Shown piece after piece: positions 11,966 to 24,600 of a stretch of DNA of 64,000 nucleotides (the first letter of the stretch is position 1; each line of letters opens with the position of its first letter). Location of the stretch: the NCBI GenBank assembly GCA_019321725.1, contig CM033120.1, forward strand, positions 6,639,694 to 6,703,693, written 5' to 3'. Both the position numbers and the translations under genes were made by a program. The DNA is from Paulownia fortunei. Taxonomy: Eukaryota > Streptophyta > Magnoliopsida > Lamiales > Paulowniaceae. The notes under the pieces were generated by a model. The model was not told where the DNA came from. It searched no databases and was given only the letters and a program-made list of their open reading frames with translations.

Positions 11966-13982
11966 TTATTTAAGAAAAAAGAAAAAAGCATATTTGAAAA
12001 AATGAAAATCTAAAAAATTCTTTATCCATCCGAGTTTGAAATGGAGTTTTCCAAGAATTTACCCAACTCCATCCTGTCACGGGGCGCCTTTGCCTTTAGT
12101 TTATATAGAGAAAGGGGCACCGTGTGGCTAGTAATCGGTTAGTCATGACTACTTCCGCCAAAAATACAATATATTGAGCAGCGAACCAATTATTGCGTCA
12201 CACTCACACCCGCAAATGCTTTCGAGGCATAGCCAAATTGAGAAAACTCATTTTCATTGATAAAATACAGATTAAAATATTGAATGATTACAACAATGTG
12301 CAGAAGAGGGGGTAAAGAGTTGTTGAAAAGAGTTGTTAGCCGCCGTGTTTGACATAGTTTGCGTTTTTGATGAAAATAAAAAAAAACATATTTATAATAT
12401 ATTTTACATATCATTGTTGAAAGTAATAATTATAATTTAATGGTATATATTATTATTATTATTAAGTATATTTTTTTGGAGAAAAAAATTATTTTAAAAA
12501 ATTAAGTTTTATTTTAAATATTTTGTAGATAAAATAAAAACAATAAATGTAAAGTAGATGCAATATTTCTTTTCTTTATTCCTTAGTGTTAGAAATTATT
12601 ATGGTCGAGAAAGTTAAAAATTTCTAGAAATTGCAAACCAAATATGCTTCGTCACTTTGCACCCTATGCACAAATTTTTCTTTCTAACCTGACTCATAAA
12701 TATGAGGTTAAAAAACGAATCAAATTAAGATACATCATTAAAAGATTATTTGATCTCGATCATTAAATATAATGAAACTTAAACATATTTTTTTTAATGA
12801 TAAGAATTGAACTTTGACACGTACTCGACTCGATTAGTTAAAAATAACATATATTTATAAAAATATTAAATTATTTGAGCTCATCTTATATTCAATTCGA
12901 TTGTAGTTCATTTGAGTTCTACCCATTTAATAACTAAATTAAGTTCAAATAATTTTCTTATGATCGTTCTAAAAAAAAATTTATATAGAGTAAAATAGAA
13001 ACATTGAGGCCATCCAAATAATGCACACTTGTGTGTATAAATTAAACTCCATTTTGATATACATGAAATTATATATTTTTTCTTTATGATATTTATTTTT
13101 ATCCAAACAGAGTTCCAAATTTATTCAAACAAGTTAGTTAATGGATTATTTTAAATTAAAATACTTAATCACATAGAATGAATTTTTGTATTTATTATAG
13201 TTAGGATTATTTAACAGTAATTTATCTTTATAATTTAATTATAAAACATTTTTCCTACCTTAGCACATGAAGGTGAAAGTTTTGTATGAAACAAGTATAA
13301 CACATTCAGTCCATCCACATAAATTCAATGCCAATAATAAAGTGAATTGCATATTATTGATCAAAGAATAACACTAAAAAAAGTATGGAGACCTCCATTT
13401 AATAATGCATCATAAATTCAACCGCGTAGGCTGACTGAAAAATGCCACAGGACATGTCGCAACTACTACGTCCGTTCTCGTCCTTGTTCTACTTCTTGAG
13501 CTTTCTTTGACCAATTTGACCAACTCTCGTGCAAGTTTTAGACCATTGTTAGCTTAATTTGAGCCTCGAACTATTTTTACTTCTAACAAAATTTAAAAAC
13601 TGACACATTGCACTGGTCACTTAGCAAGAAATAATTTCGGTGTATATCTATTTCAATTGCATATACTTATATATTATGAATATTAATCATCAAAAATTAA
13701 TTACCAATCAGTCTTTAATAACCACCATATTAATTAACTAATCAACTATAATAAAATAGATAAATACTCTCGTGGGACTTTGGCCTAATTATTTGAGCTC
13801 CATCCTCATTCGAGGTGTAAACAAGTCGAGTCGAATTAAATAAGATAATGATCAATCTTGATTTGAAATTCTTATTGAATATGAAATTGTATTTAAACAT
13901 AATTTGATCGTTAAACTAGTCAAGCTTAAATGCATTGATATCGAGTCAAACATCAAATAACTTGATATTTTAATATATTGGT
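11966..13982. other. AT-rich interval with no recognisable gene
   Basis: No LTR, transposase or host protein signature found on either strand. Open frames are short (under 75 codons) and look random. Local points: a GC-richer patch at 12060-12240 containing a TATA-like TTTATATAGAGA (about 12100), TTATTATTATT microsatellite near 12450, and two stretches with GACTCGA-type words (12815-12835 and 13820-13835), the latter beginning GTGTAAACAAGTCGAGTCGAA. Such GTGTAAA-plus-GAGTCGAG sequences recur in plant hAT-like repeats, but no matching partner end was found. Confidence 0.5.
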
Positions 13983-14290
13983 GCTGCCGAAGTTTGTTTC
14001 GAACATGAAACATATTATAACTCGAAATGAGCACAAAGAACACAAAAGGAACAAGAAACTTAGAGAATAATTCTGATAAATTGTATTGAAATGATTTTAA
14101 CTATTACAATGAGCATTTAAATAGTATTTATGATGCAAAAAGTAAAGAAAAAAAATCAAAATCAAATCACCTTAAACCAGTAAACAAATCAAATCAACTT
14201 AGAATAGGAAATAAATCAAATCAACTTAAAATAGAGAATAAATCAAATCAACTTAAAATAGGAAACTAATCATGATCTTGTATTGCATCA
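13983..14290 (-). repeat. Probable 3' LTR of a Ty3 element
   Basis: On the reverse strand, a purine run AAGAGAAGGGGAT (14291-14303) at the end of pol is followed by TGATGCAATAC starting at 14290. The stretch ends near 13983 with GGCAGCACCA. The TG...CA limits, position after pol and a PPT-like run support an LTR of about 308 bp. There is no second LTR in the window to compare, because the 5' part of this element is lost, so the inner end is an inference. Confidence 0.5.
14154..14270. repeat. Tandem repeat, about 29-bp unit, 4 copies
   Basis: The word AAATCAAATCAACTTAAAATAG recurs with small changes at about 14154, 14185, 14214 and 14243, separated by GGAAAT or GAGAAT. It lies inside the proposed LTR of the minus-strand Ty3 element. 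Confidence 0.75.
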
Positions 14291-17200
14291 ATCCCCTTCT
14301 CTTGAAGAAAACTCATCTTCGATTTTTGTGGCTGCAAAGAGTACTCATCTGGGAGAAAATACTCAAAGATATCGACAACGATGAAGGTATTGGAAATGTT
14401 CATATCAAGTGGAAGATCAATCCTATAGGCATTATCACCAATCTTTTGAAGGACTCAAAAAGTACCAAGCTTTCTATCTTTAAGCTTATTGTATGTGCCA
14501 GTAGGAAAACGAGTCTTTCGTAGATGTATCATCAACAAATCACCTTCATTGAACAATTTAAGGCGTCGATGTTTATCCGAAGCACTTTAAAGATTAACAT
14601 CTTCTAAGTTCTATCTCACTTTGTTATGATTCCATTGAATACGCTATGCAAACTCTTCAACATTAGAATTGAATAATTATGGTCAAATCCACAGTACGCC
14701 TCAGAACACTAGTGTAGACAACTTCAAAAGGAGGCTTCTTGGTAGGATAATTAGGCATGCTGTTAAAAGCAAACTTAATTTGTGGACGTGTAGCATCCCA
14801 CTGTTTTCGTTTCTCTCTACTAACATATCGAATCATATTGCCAAGAATGTGTTAGCCACTTCAGTTTGCCCATCGGTTTGGGGATCACTGGTGCTACTAT
14901 ACTTTAAAGAAGTATCAAATAATTTGCACAAAGTTTTCCAAAAATGACTCAAGAATTTCACATCTCTATCAGAAGTTATTGAATAAGGAACACCGTGTAA
15001 GCAAGCTACCTCACGGAAAAATAAATTAGCTATGTAAGAAGCATCTGAAGTCTTCTTGCAAGGAAGAAAGTGAACCATCTTTGAAAATTGATCAACCACA
15101 ATAAAACATAATCAACTGCATGTTGAGTTCTTGGAAGACCAAGAACAAAATCCATAGTCAAATCTTGCCAAATCGTCTTTGGAATAGGCAAAAGAATATA
15201 AAGACCTATATTTTGAGCTTGTCCCTTAGCTTTCTGACACATTGGGCAATACTAAATGAAACGCCCAATATCCCATTTAAGGTAGGGCCAATAAAATCTC
15301 GCCTCAACCAAACTGATTATTTTATCCCGACCAACATTTCTTCCTAAACCACCAGCATGCAATTCATGAATCAAGTGTTCACACAAAGAAGAACGAGGGA
15401 TGCATAATTGTGTTCCTTTAAACAAGAATCCCTCTTGAATAAGGAAATAAAAAACAAACTCCTTATTATTGCATCGTGTCCATATATTGCCAAAATCCAT
15501 ACCATGGCATGAATATCCTTTAAATAATCGAACCCTACCATCTCAGTACTAATTGTGGTTAGCAAAGAGGCATGCTGACTCTATGCATCTGCTACCTTAT
15601 TCTGTCGGCTAGATTTATGTTTGATAACAAAAGTGAACTTCTGCAGAAAAGTAATCCATTGAGCATGTATTCGATTTATCGTCTTTTTAGAGTTGATGAA
15701 CTTCAAATCTTGATGATCCATAAATATCACAAATGCTCATTGAATCAAATAATACTCCCAATGCTTCAAGGCTCGAACAACAACATAAAATTCTAGTTCA
15801 TAAGTAATCCAATTTTGGCAAGGTTTGTTAACCCTTCCACTAAAAAATTCCACTGGGTGACCTTCATCTCCAAACCCCAAAATTTATGCATCACATTCAA
15901 CCTCAAAACACTTTGTCAAACTTGGGGAGTGCTAATACTAGTGTAGAGCATAACCTTGCCTTTATTAATTTGAAGCAATCTTCTTGTGCTTTCCCACACT
16001 CGAATTAGCCTTTCTTAAGATAATTGGTAATAGGCGCCATGATTGTACTAAATCCTTGAATAAATCATCTGTAAAAAGTGGCTAAACCTTGAAAACTTTG
16101 CACCTCACACACAATTTTAGGAGTTGGCCACTCATGAATTGCATCAACTTTAGCCTCATCAACCCGAATACCATCTTTTCCCTCTATAAATCTAAGGAAT
16201 AGAAGATGGTCAATCATAAAGCTACACTTCTTCAGATATATATACAACTTATTAGGTTGTAAAGCTAAGAGAACCTCCTTGAGATATGACAAGTGTTCCC
16301 CCTCATTCTTACTATGTGTACGAATATCATCGAAATACACCACCATAAATTTTTCAATAAACGAACAAAAAACTTGGTTCATCAATCACATGAATATACT
16401 TGGTGCGTTTGATAGCCCAAATGGCATCACTAGCTATTCGTAGAGACCATCTTTAGTCTTGAAACTTTGTCTTCCACTCATCGCTAGGTCGAATACAAAT
16501 TTGGTGATAACCACTTCACAATTCAAGTTTGGTGAATACCACAACATCTTTTAATCGATTAAGCATGTCATTAAGGCATGGGATAGGACAATGATACTTG
16601 ACTGTTATTTAATTAATAGCGTGACTGTACACATACATTCTCCAACTATTGTCTTTATTTGGGATGAGTAGAGCAAGGATTGCACAAGGACTTATGCTCT
16701 CATGAATCAAGCCTTTATCAATTAGCTTAGAAACTTATTGTTGCAACTCTTCATGCTCAGTTGGGCTCATACAATAATGTGGCAAGTTAGGCAAACTAGC
16801 CCAAGTACTAAGTAGATATGGTGTTGGATATTTCACATTGGAGGTAACTTATTAGGGGATAAATCAGTAAAAACAGCAAGTACCTCTTGCACTTCATTTG
16901 GAATCTCGATAGTCTCTTCAAATTGGCCTTTCACTACTAATGGGACAATAATATTCGGCTCTTTGACTTGCTCAAAAAATTCTACACCTGTGAAGCTAGT
17001 CAGTAGCGACTTATCCTCCTTAGTAACACAATTGGTATCCGATGATTGAGATTGCGGTACCAAAACTAACTTCTTGCCAAACCACCAAAAGATAAAACTA
17101 TTATCTCATCCTTTATAAGTGGCCTCAACATCATAGTCCCATGGCCTTCCTGACATGACAAACGTCCATATCCACCACATCGCATACGATTTCATCTTTG

Positions 17201-17478
17201 TAGAACTTACCAATTGATAAAGGAGCCTTTCAAACTTTTAGCACTTGAACTTCTAGGTCCTTCTTAATTAATCTGATCTAAATTTTGAGTTGAAAGGGCA
17301 TCTTTATAACTATTATTGTTGTTTCCTGGAATCGTTGACCCCTTTGGAGTGGAAGAGACTTCTTGGGTTTGTTGTCGAAAGTTACTTTGAGTGCGTACTG
17401 TGGACTTATTGAGCTGATTTTCTACTTTCATTGCCAAATTAACTGCATCTATCATGGTGCAAGTCTCTTGAAGATTGA
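14285..17478 (-). pseudogene. Ty3/gypsy polyprotein remnant (protease-linked region, RT, RNase H, integrase), interrupted by G2
   Basis: Read from right to left. 17455-17264 is the end of Gag (MIDAVNLAMKVENQLNK). 17063-16833 is the protease-RT linker. 16385-16065 is RT with the catalytic block VVYFDDI and then DEAKVDAIHEWPTPK. RNase H is degraded around 15600-15830. Integrase spans 15500-14833, with [47 protein letters not shown] and [11 protein letters not shown], so the DDE residues are visible. The tail RFPTGTYNKLKDRK (about 14520-14480) follows. Order and motifs fit a chromovirus-like Ty3 lineage; a chromodomain itself was not confirmed. Frame breaks are many. At 17478 the Gag frame is cut by the G2 3' LTR, and its upstream half is not recovered. 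Confidence 0.85.
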
Positions 17479-19093
17479 TATAATTTTAAGGTTGCAAACC
17501 CAAGTGCAGGTTGTGTCAAGTAATAAATTTATCATGAGACTGAGGTCGATCTCCAGGGAAGTTGTTTAAAGATTTTAGAATTATATTTCTAAAAAGATAG
17601 GCTTAATATGGTTTAGAATATATAAAAAAATAATATATGTTATAACTAAAATAAAATCAAAGTAATAAAAGTACTAACGATTAGGGATCCGCTCTTTAGT
17701 TTTGGATAGAGGAACAATTATTTATTCTTTTTACCTCTTTTAATTACCACTATTGGAATCCATACCTAATGAAGGTTCCAATGGAAAAATATTATCAAAG
17801 AGCTCATGCAATAAAGTAATCATGATATTATCTTGTTATTTGTAAATTATCTCTTAACATCAACACTTATTTATGGGATTAATTATTTATGCACCCCGTT
17901 GTCTACAACAAATCAAGATTTTATGTTAGCGGTTGGTATAGTAAAACCAAATGTCTAGCTAAATGAACCCAAATACTTATTGTGCCATTAGTGATACATA
18001 AATCAAGAATCACCACAAAACAAGTAGGGTTTGGATAAAAAATTAAAATAATAATACAACACATTTAAACATTTTCTACTTTTATTACCGTTCATCTTCC
18101 TCCATTAAGAAGTTCACCCTTTCTCCTCAGCTAAATAAAATTAAAAAAGATATAAAGAGAAAAGACTAAAAATATAAAAGAAACTAGAGAATACATTTTT
18201 ATTACTACTAGAAAACTTAGCCTAAAGAAAAACAACAATAAAACTTTCTTTTTCCCTCTGCCCCCCATTCTTACAAGCTTAATACATGGCCTTTTTATAA
18301 TGATTGGATTATGCTAGAGGCCAAACATATAATGGAGGAGTTAAATAATCAAGTCGTATGCTAGTTGTCAGGAGTTGGTATGTTACACCAAATTCTCTAA
18401 ATTTTCACCTACCCAATTGAATTGAATTTTAAGGCCGGATACATCCAGATTCTAATGATGGGTAAAGAATTAAAGTTTTGGATCTTTTTTCTATTATATT
18501 TGCATATGTCATTTATCAAATTTGGGTGCAAGATGAGAGAGATATGGACAAATTATAGGATCATACTCAAGAGCCATCCTCTAACATCAACATCGTATTG
18601 CAGCATATTTATTGATAATTTTGATACATTTTCTCACCATCTTGTCTATAGCAAACATGTTTATCTACTTTGTTTATAACATATCCAAATTTCAACTGAA
18701 AAATAATTTTTGTTTAAAAGATATGTCATAATTGGTAAAATAGGTTAGAATTGGGCTCAACTCTAATCCGATTTTTTTGTGGTCTATTATGTATAGTCAC
18801 TTGTAATCTAACTTTTTTTATCCTTACACATTTAGTATGGGATCCAAGGTCTGTATGAACTTGTAGATGAATAACTTATCAATCCATAGCCTTAAGAATT
18901 AACCTAAAAATATTTCGGAATAAAAAATTAAACCTGTTTCTCTAAAACCTGCACAAAAAAAGAATTTTTTTTTAATCTCAATTTTTTATGTTGGTTTTTC
19001 ATTTTATTCCTAAAACACAAAAATGCTTTAATCTCAAAGTGAATCTAATTATATGAATCCTAATTAATTGTACACTTTAAAATATTCATCACA
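17479..19093 (-). repeat. G2 3' LTR (1.6 kb)
   Basis: On the reverse strand it starts TGTGATGAATATTT at 19093, right after the purine-rich run AAGCTGGTTGGAG, and ends TTAAAATTATA at 17479. The end matches the 5' LTR end next to the PBS at 27344. Blocks are shared with 10966-11965, 27344-28045 and 31724-32935, which defines the family. The bases beyond 17479 are gag of the host Ty3 element. Confidence 0.85.
18291..18300 (-). promoter_or_regulatory. TATA-like box in the G2 LTR
   Basis: The reverse strand reads TTATAAAAAG, followed within about 30 bases by a C/G-poor start region. It lies about 800 bases into the LTR, where a U3/R boundary is expected. The corresponding site is deleted in the G1 LTR and altered in the G3 LTR. 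Motif-based call only. Confidence 0.4.
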
Positions 19094-20323
19094 CTCCAAC
19101 CAGCTTATTACTAGTCCCTAATAATTATAATATAATGAATATAAAAAATACAAAGGAACATGGCATGAAGATTAGAATTGAAAAAGAAACCTGTAAAATT
19201 ATCTAACAAACACAAACAATCATTTGTCAAAGATCACAGATGCTATCGAGATTTTTTTTTAGAATTTCTAAAAGATGTTGTGCGTGTATGCACTAAGCCA
19301 ACCTTTTATTCCACAAACCAAAATACATATAACTTCAAAATCAATCATGAAAAGTCTCAACTCCATATCCTCACAGGTAAGTGTTTGTCATTTAAGTTGG
19401 TAAGCTGTTCACTTATGGAATTGGAAAACAGTTAAAACACTTGGACAAATGGCTTAAATAATTTAGGATAAGTATTCAAACTAAAATTGAGCATAAGATA
19501 GGTAGTCACAAAATATGAAATACCTAGTTTGTCTTACCAAAATATGCCTCGAAATTTCATTGGTTAACCTAAAAATGAAAAGGTGATTTTTTGTTTGTTT
19601 TTGTTTTTTTATTTCTTGTTTTTTTTAAATTATGACTCGTATGATAATACAAGATGAAAAGAAGGATTTATAATTATACTGACATCACTAGCTACAAAGC
19701 AAAATATTTCAATAGAATTAAATAACTACATAAGATAACCTAATTTATTTCTCCACATGCAAGATAGACATAATTAAGCATCTGAAATTGCAACAAAACC
19801 AATTCAAATAATCAATTAAAGTTCAAAATGCTTATTTTCTAAAACTCTCCACTTATTCACAAAAGATGTGTGAATATTAAAAAGCAAACACTTTAACATG
19901 ATTGGAATTTTCAATTATATGTATCACAACAAATCTTTCCATAAGACTAGGATGTGCACAAGATAAATTTTATTTTCCAAGATAGTACCCTTGGACTCTA
20001 ACGTGTCATGTTATGCTTAAAAAAAATGGGGGTGTATCTCAAGATGTCAAAATAAATCCCTTTACTCTGGCCACCTTCACTCATGGTTTTAATGGACCCA
20101 AAAGAAAACACACTTGATTTTTTTTTTAAAAAAAAAAAGCTAAATACACACATTGAACACACAAGAAATAATATCAACTATCCCCCAACCTAATCGAGAC
20201 ATTATCCCCAATATAAAAAATAGATAAGAAAGTAAAGTTTAGAATATATCACTTGAAATATGACCTATTGAAAAATATAAATAATAGAAGACACACCTTA
20301 GTTGAAACCATTAAGGATAAATT
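19094..20323 (-). other. G2 3' noncoding region and PPT
   Basis: Lies between the stop of the LOG-like sequence and the LTR. It aligns in inverted orientation with 30409-31723 of G3, including ATTAGGGACTAGTAATAAGCTG before the LTR. No domain is readable; the open frame at 19178-19435 is not conserved as protein in G3. A T/A homopolymer block at about 20120-20140 corresponds to the run at 30598-30630. Confidence 0.7.
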
Positions 20324-20965
20324 TCATAGACTAAGAGTCAAATTCATTTTGTGTTTTAGACCACTGTCCCTGTTAGACCAATCCATACAAGTCAAGGTTG
20401 AATTAGGTTCTAGTATATATGCTAGAAGTTGATCAATTAGTTGGTCAGATGTTGGAGTAGAAATGAAGATTCATCTTGCAGATGGTGAAATAAATTTTTT
20501 TTCTACAATATTATCTATAAAAGAGAGAAAACCATCATAGAAACCATTTACATTAAGAATACCTACAGGTTTCTTGTGAATGTTGAGTTGTGCCCAAGAG
20601 ATAGCTTAGAATAACTCCTCCAATGTACCAAAACCACCAGGTAATGTGATGAATGAATCCATATTTTTTAACATGTCAGGCATCCTGTCTCGAATATATG
20701 ACACTTTTAGCTCATTTCTGATGGTCATACCTGTGATATTCTCTACTGTTAAAGGTTTTGGGATTACTCCTAACTTTGACTGCTCCTACATGAGTAGAAG
20801 TAGGAACACTCCCCATTAACCCTAGACTGCCTCCCCCATATACTAAATGAATTTTTATTTCTGGTAACATCTACCAAGGTTATGGGATGCCCCTATAAAC
20901 TCACCATTTTTTCCTAAATTGGATCCACAAAAGACACAAATATAGTTGTACTTGTGAGTAGAACA
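20324..20965 (-). pseudogene. LOG-like: Captured LOG-like cytokinin riboside 5'-monophosphate phosphoribohydrolase (G2 copy)
   Basis: LOG enzymes release active cytokinin bases from nucleotide precursors in plant cells. Reading right to left with frame corrections, YICVFCGSNLGKN lies at 20945-20905. The nucleotide-binding block VYGGGSLGLMG is at 20842-20810, and MTIRNELKVSYIRDRMPDM follows. The family signature LPGGFGTLEEL is at 20643-20612, then [20 protein letters not shown]. The C-terminal LTLSL ends in a stop at 20324-20326. These blocks cover essentially the whole family length (about 215 residues) without introns, although plant LOG genes are split by several introns. At least two frameshifts and several stops (for example after the QK near 20862) make it non-coding. 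It sits between integrase and 3' LTR, a cargo position. The paralogue most resembled is not resolved. Confidence 0.85.
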
Positions 20966-21119
20966 GACTTCTATTTTTCTTTTTGAAAGTGAGTTGTGCA
21001 AAAATGGAGTGAGTATGGTGCTATTTATTGAGGTATGAACACATAATGCATTTATTGTACATCTTTTTCATTTATTAGAAATGTTGAAAATAAGGATATA
21101 CAAAATTTAAAAATTATCT

Positions 21120-21880
21120 ACTTACCCCTGAATGTATATGTAAATATGATTGTGGCTCACATCTTCCTCTAATTTTTTGTCTAGTAACGTCTTAAATGCC
21201 CTCCATGGGTCTAAGATATGCTTCTCATCCAATTTTCTTATAAACTGGCAAACAAAGTCTTTTAATGTCAGATTCTAAAGGCTATAATGCTCATATTTAT
21301 CCCGGAAGTGATTCCATAAATCAAAAATTGCATGATGTACTAATCCACATGGATGCATCTTAAGAGTCAATATAATATCATCTAAAGACTCCTTACTCAA
21401 TCCATCCATAATGAATTTAATTTTATCTTCTCAATTTTTAGAAATTATTCCTAAGGAATGGCACTTTGTGTTGTAAGTCCATCAAGCGAATTTGCAACAA
21501 ACTTGTATTTTTTTCGCCCTTCATTTTTTTGAATATGTATTTTTAGTAAAACCAGGCATGTATCTAGTTAGCAAGTTTGAAAATTCGTATGAAAACTCAT
21601 CAGTTACTCTTACCTTTACTTCAATTATCCATCGTATGTCCCTGGGATGCCCTTGTGCATAAGCATCCTTAATTTTTCAATCTTGGTTTTATAAATTTTT
21701 AAAATTGCATTTTTAGGAAGGAAAGGAAATAATTTCTTGAGAGTTAGAAGAATGTCATATGTTTGAAAATAACAAGAAAAAAGAATGAGAAAAAGAGAAA
21801 AATTTTGTACAGAGATTTCAGTTGTTTGAGAAACTGATAAGTCTGACTTTGATAGCCATAGAGTACCGTTATCCGCCACT
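21120..21880 (-). pseudogene. Unknown block conserved between G2 and G3
   Basis: Between integrase and the LOG-like sequence the reverse strand reads MADNGTLWLSKSDLSVSQTT from 21879. After breaks it reads FIMDGLSKESLDDIILTLK, CGLVHHAIFDLWNHFRDKYE and FVCQFIRKLDEKHILDPWRA (about 21430-21240). The same protein-level order occurs on the other strand at 28690-29375 in G3. Similarity at protein level in both copies suggests it was once coding. I do not recognise the family. It may be an extra element ORF in the env-like position or a second captured gene fragment. Confidence 0.5.
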
Positions 21881-21959
21881 TAATCGAAAGAAGAAAAAAA
21901 TAAAAGAAAGAAAGCCTACAAAAAAAATAAAATTATAGAAAATAAGTATATATATACAC

Positions 21960-23215
21960 ACTAATCATAACAAGGTTTAGAAAAAAAAAATTCATCTTGT
22001 GAAAATGATTCTTTAGAAACGGTTTGTGTCTTTGTCCATTTACTTTGAATACGTTACCATTTATAGGATTCTCCATGTCAATTACCCCATAAGGATATAC
22101 CTCTTTTACAATAAAAGGACCACTCCATCTTGATCTTAATTTTCTAGGAAAAAAATGCAATCGAAAATTATAAAGTAAAACTTTTGACCAACCTCAAATA
22201 TTTTTCTTGAAATTTTATTATCATTAAAATCTTTGATTATTACTTTATGAATTTTAGAATTCTCATATACAACATTTCTCAATTCTTGAAGTTCATTGAT
22301 TTGTAATTTGCACAATTTTGAAGCTTTATCAAGGTTGAAGATAAACATTTTAATTGCCCAATAAGTTTTATGTTTAAGTTCAACAGGTAAATGGCAAGGC
22401 TTTCTATAAACTATCCTATAAGGAGACATGCCTAATGATGTTTTGAAAATAGTTCTATATGCCCAAAGTATACTGGTAAGTCTAAGAGACCAATCTTTAT
22501 GATATGGGTTAATTGTCTTTTTCAAAATTTATTTTATCTCTTTATTTGCAAGTTCAACTTGTTCATTTGTCTGAGGCTGATAAGGTATTACAACTCTATG
22601 CATGATTTCATATTACCTTCTTAAAGTTCCAAAAACTTTGTTACAAAAAATATATCCCCCATTACTGATAATGGATCCATATCGACACAATATTTTCTTT
22701 CAAAATTTTATCACTATTTGTGATCATTTTTTCGATAGAGAATTACCTCGATCCATTTTAAGACATTATCTATGGACCAAATGATAATAAAAATGGTCCA
22801 ATGAAGTTAATACCTTAACAATTAAAGATTTCAATCACTAGAATTGGGTGTAGGGGTATCATGTTTCGCTTTGAAATAGATTCTAACTTTTGACAATTTT
22901 TATAATTTTTGATGAGAGTGTAAGTGTCTTTGAAAAGAGTTGGCCAATAAATCCACATTGTAAGATCTTTGCAGTAGTTTTCTTTGCCAAAAAGTGACCA
23001 TGGCATGCTTTCGAATGATAAAATTTAACAATAATACCTATCTCATTATCAGGCATACATCTCTGAAAGATTTGATCAAGATAATATTTAAATAGGTATG
23101 GATCATCCCACTGAAATTTTTTCACCTGAGTCAAAAACTTCTTTTTATCATATGAGTTCCAATGCGATATCATTTTGCTATCACAAGAAAATTAACAATG
23201 TCGGTAAATAAAGGT
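21960..23215 (-). pseudogene. G2 integrase
   Basis: Reverse strand. The N-terminal zinc-binding part is around 23030-22870 (YHSKACHGHF, then CGFIGQLFSKT and NCQKLE). The core is badly broken between 22815 and 22600. PQTNEQVELANKEIK lies at about 22578-22533, then a stop. 22525-22136 reads DWSLRLTSILWAYRTIFKTS and MSPYRIVYRKPCHLPVEL. The C-terminal domain [19 protein letters not shown] is at about 22145-22085, ending near 21990. This order is that of Athila/Tat integrases, which insert the element's DNA copy in the nucleus. Multiple stops prevent function. Confidence 0.85.
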
Positions 23216-23329
23216 AAAATAGAAATATTAAATATTTTTTCATTAGAGAAAATGCCATTAATGGGTATGGTTTGAAATGAGTCATCACAAACAAGTCTCG
23301 ATAAATGATCAGTCACTATATTCTCTACT

Positions 23330-24600
23330 CCTTTTTTTTATTTCAGATCGTAATGTTGAATTTCTAGAGTAAGAGAATCGACCTAATCAATCTAGCTTTT
23401 AATATTTTTTTTGACAAAAGATATTTTAAAGCTGCATGATCACTGAAAACAACAATTGGTGAGCCAACAATATAAGATCTAAATTTGTCCAATTCAAAAA
23501 CTACATCAAGTAATTCTTTTTTAGTTGTTGAATAATTTAATTGAGCACTATTCAAAGTTTTACTTGCATAGTAAATAACATATGGTTTCTTATCTTTTCT
23601 TTGTCCTAAGATAGCTCCATAGTATAGTCACTGGCATCACATATTATTTTAAAAGATAAAGTCCAATCTAAAGGCTACATGAGTGGAGCAGATGTAAGCA
23701 TGCTTTTATGCTTAACAAAGTATTTTCACAATTTTCAGTCCATTCAAAAATAGTGTCTTTTGTTAGAAGATTACACAAAGGTTTAAATATTATACTAAAA
23801 TATTTTATAAATCTTCTATAAAAGCCAGAATGTCCTAAAAGTGATCATACCTCCTTCACAAACTTTGGTATCAAAAAATTGACAATTAACTCAATTTTAG
23901 ATTTATCTACTTCAATACTTTTTGATGAAATAATGCGTCCAAGAACAATACCAGTTGTTACCATGAAATGACATTTCTCCTAATTAAGTACAAGGTTCTT
24001 TTCTTCACACCTGATCAAAATATTTTCTAAATTAGACAAGCAATCGTCAAATGAATTGCCAAAAATAGAAAAATCATCCATGAAGACTTTAAGAAAATGC
24101 TCAACCATGTCACTACAAATACTAAGCATGCATCGTGGAAATATAGTTGGTGCATTAGATAATCCAAAAGGCATCCTTCGATTTGCATAAGTACCAAAAG
24201 GACATGTAAAAGTTATTTTCTCTTGATCTTCAAGTGTAATTGCAATTTGGTTATACCTTGAATATCCATCTGAGAAGCAGTAAAATTCATGTCCCACAAC
24301 TCTTTTTAGGATTTGATCCTTGAAGGGTAGTGGAAAATGATATTTTCTAGTAACTAAATTGAGTTTTCAATAGTCAATGCATATTCGCTAACCAGTAATA
24401 GTCATAGTTGGAAATAATTCATCATTCTCATTCTTGACTATAGTAACTCTGGATTTTTTTGGTACAACTTGAGTAGGACTCACTCATTTGCTATCAGAAA
24501 TAGGATAAAGGATTCTATTATCTAAGATGTTAATGACTTTATTTCTCACTACTTCTTTCATATTAGGATTTACCTTTTATTGCATCTCTATAAAAGGTTT
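23330..24600 (-). pseudogene. G2 reverse transcriptase and RNase H
   Basis: Reverse strand. The RT palm reads FYCFSDGYSRYNQIAI (24285-24240), FGTYANRRMPFGLSNAPT and the catalytic VFMDDFSIFGNSFDD (about 24093-24049), with the DD pair kept. RNase H follows at 23555-23364 (LNYSTTKKELLDVVFELDKF, then VFSDHAALKYLL). The start of RT lies at about 24480-24330, with a frame break and a stop near 24363. This is the DNA-synthesis module of the element; breaks at about 23975, 23860 and 23600 disable it. Confidence 0.88.

Noticed and set aside
12190..12414. 74-codon reverse-strand open frame in the repeat-poor island
   Set aside because: No domain, no conserved neighbour and composition like its surroundings; likely chance.
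13814..13982. hAT-like end GTGTAAACAAGTCGAGTCGAA
   Set aside because: Only one suggestive end; no matching inverted end or 8-bp duplication was found, so no element is called.
14669..15347. Plus-strand open frames of 75-92 codons
   Set aside because: Antisense of the Ty3 integrase, whose DDE motifs are clear on the reverse strand.
19178..19435. 85-codon open frame in the G2 3' region
   Set aside because: The matching part of G3 (31370-31640) does not keep a frame; it lies in the noncoding stretch before the PPT.
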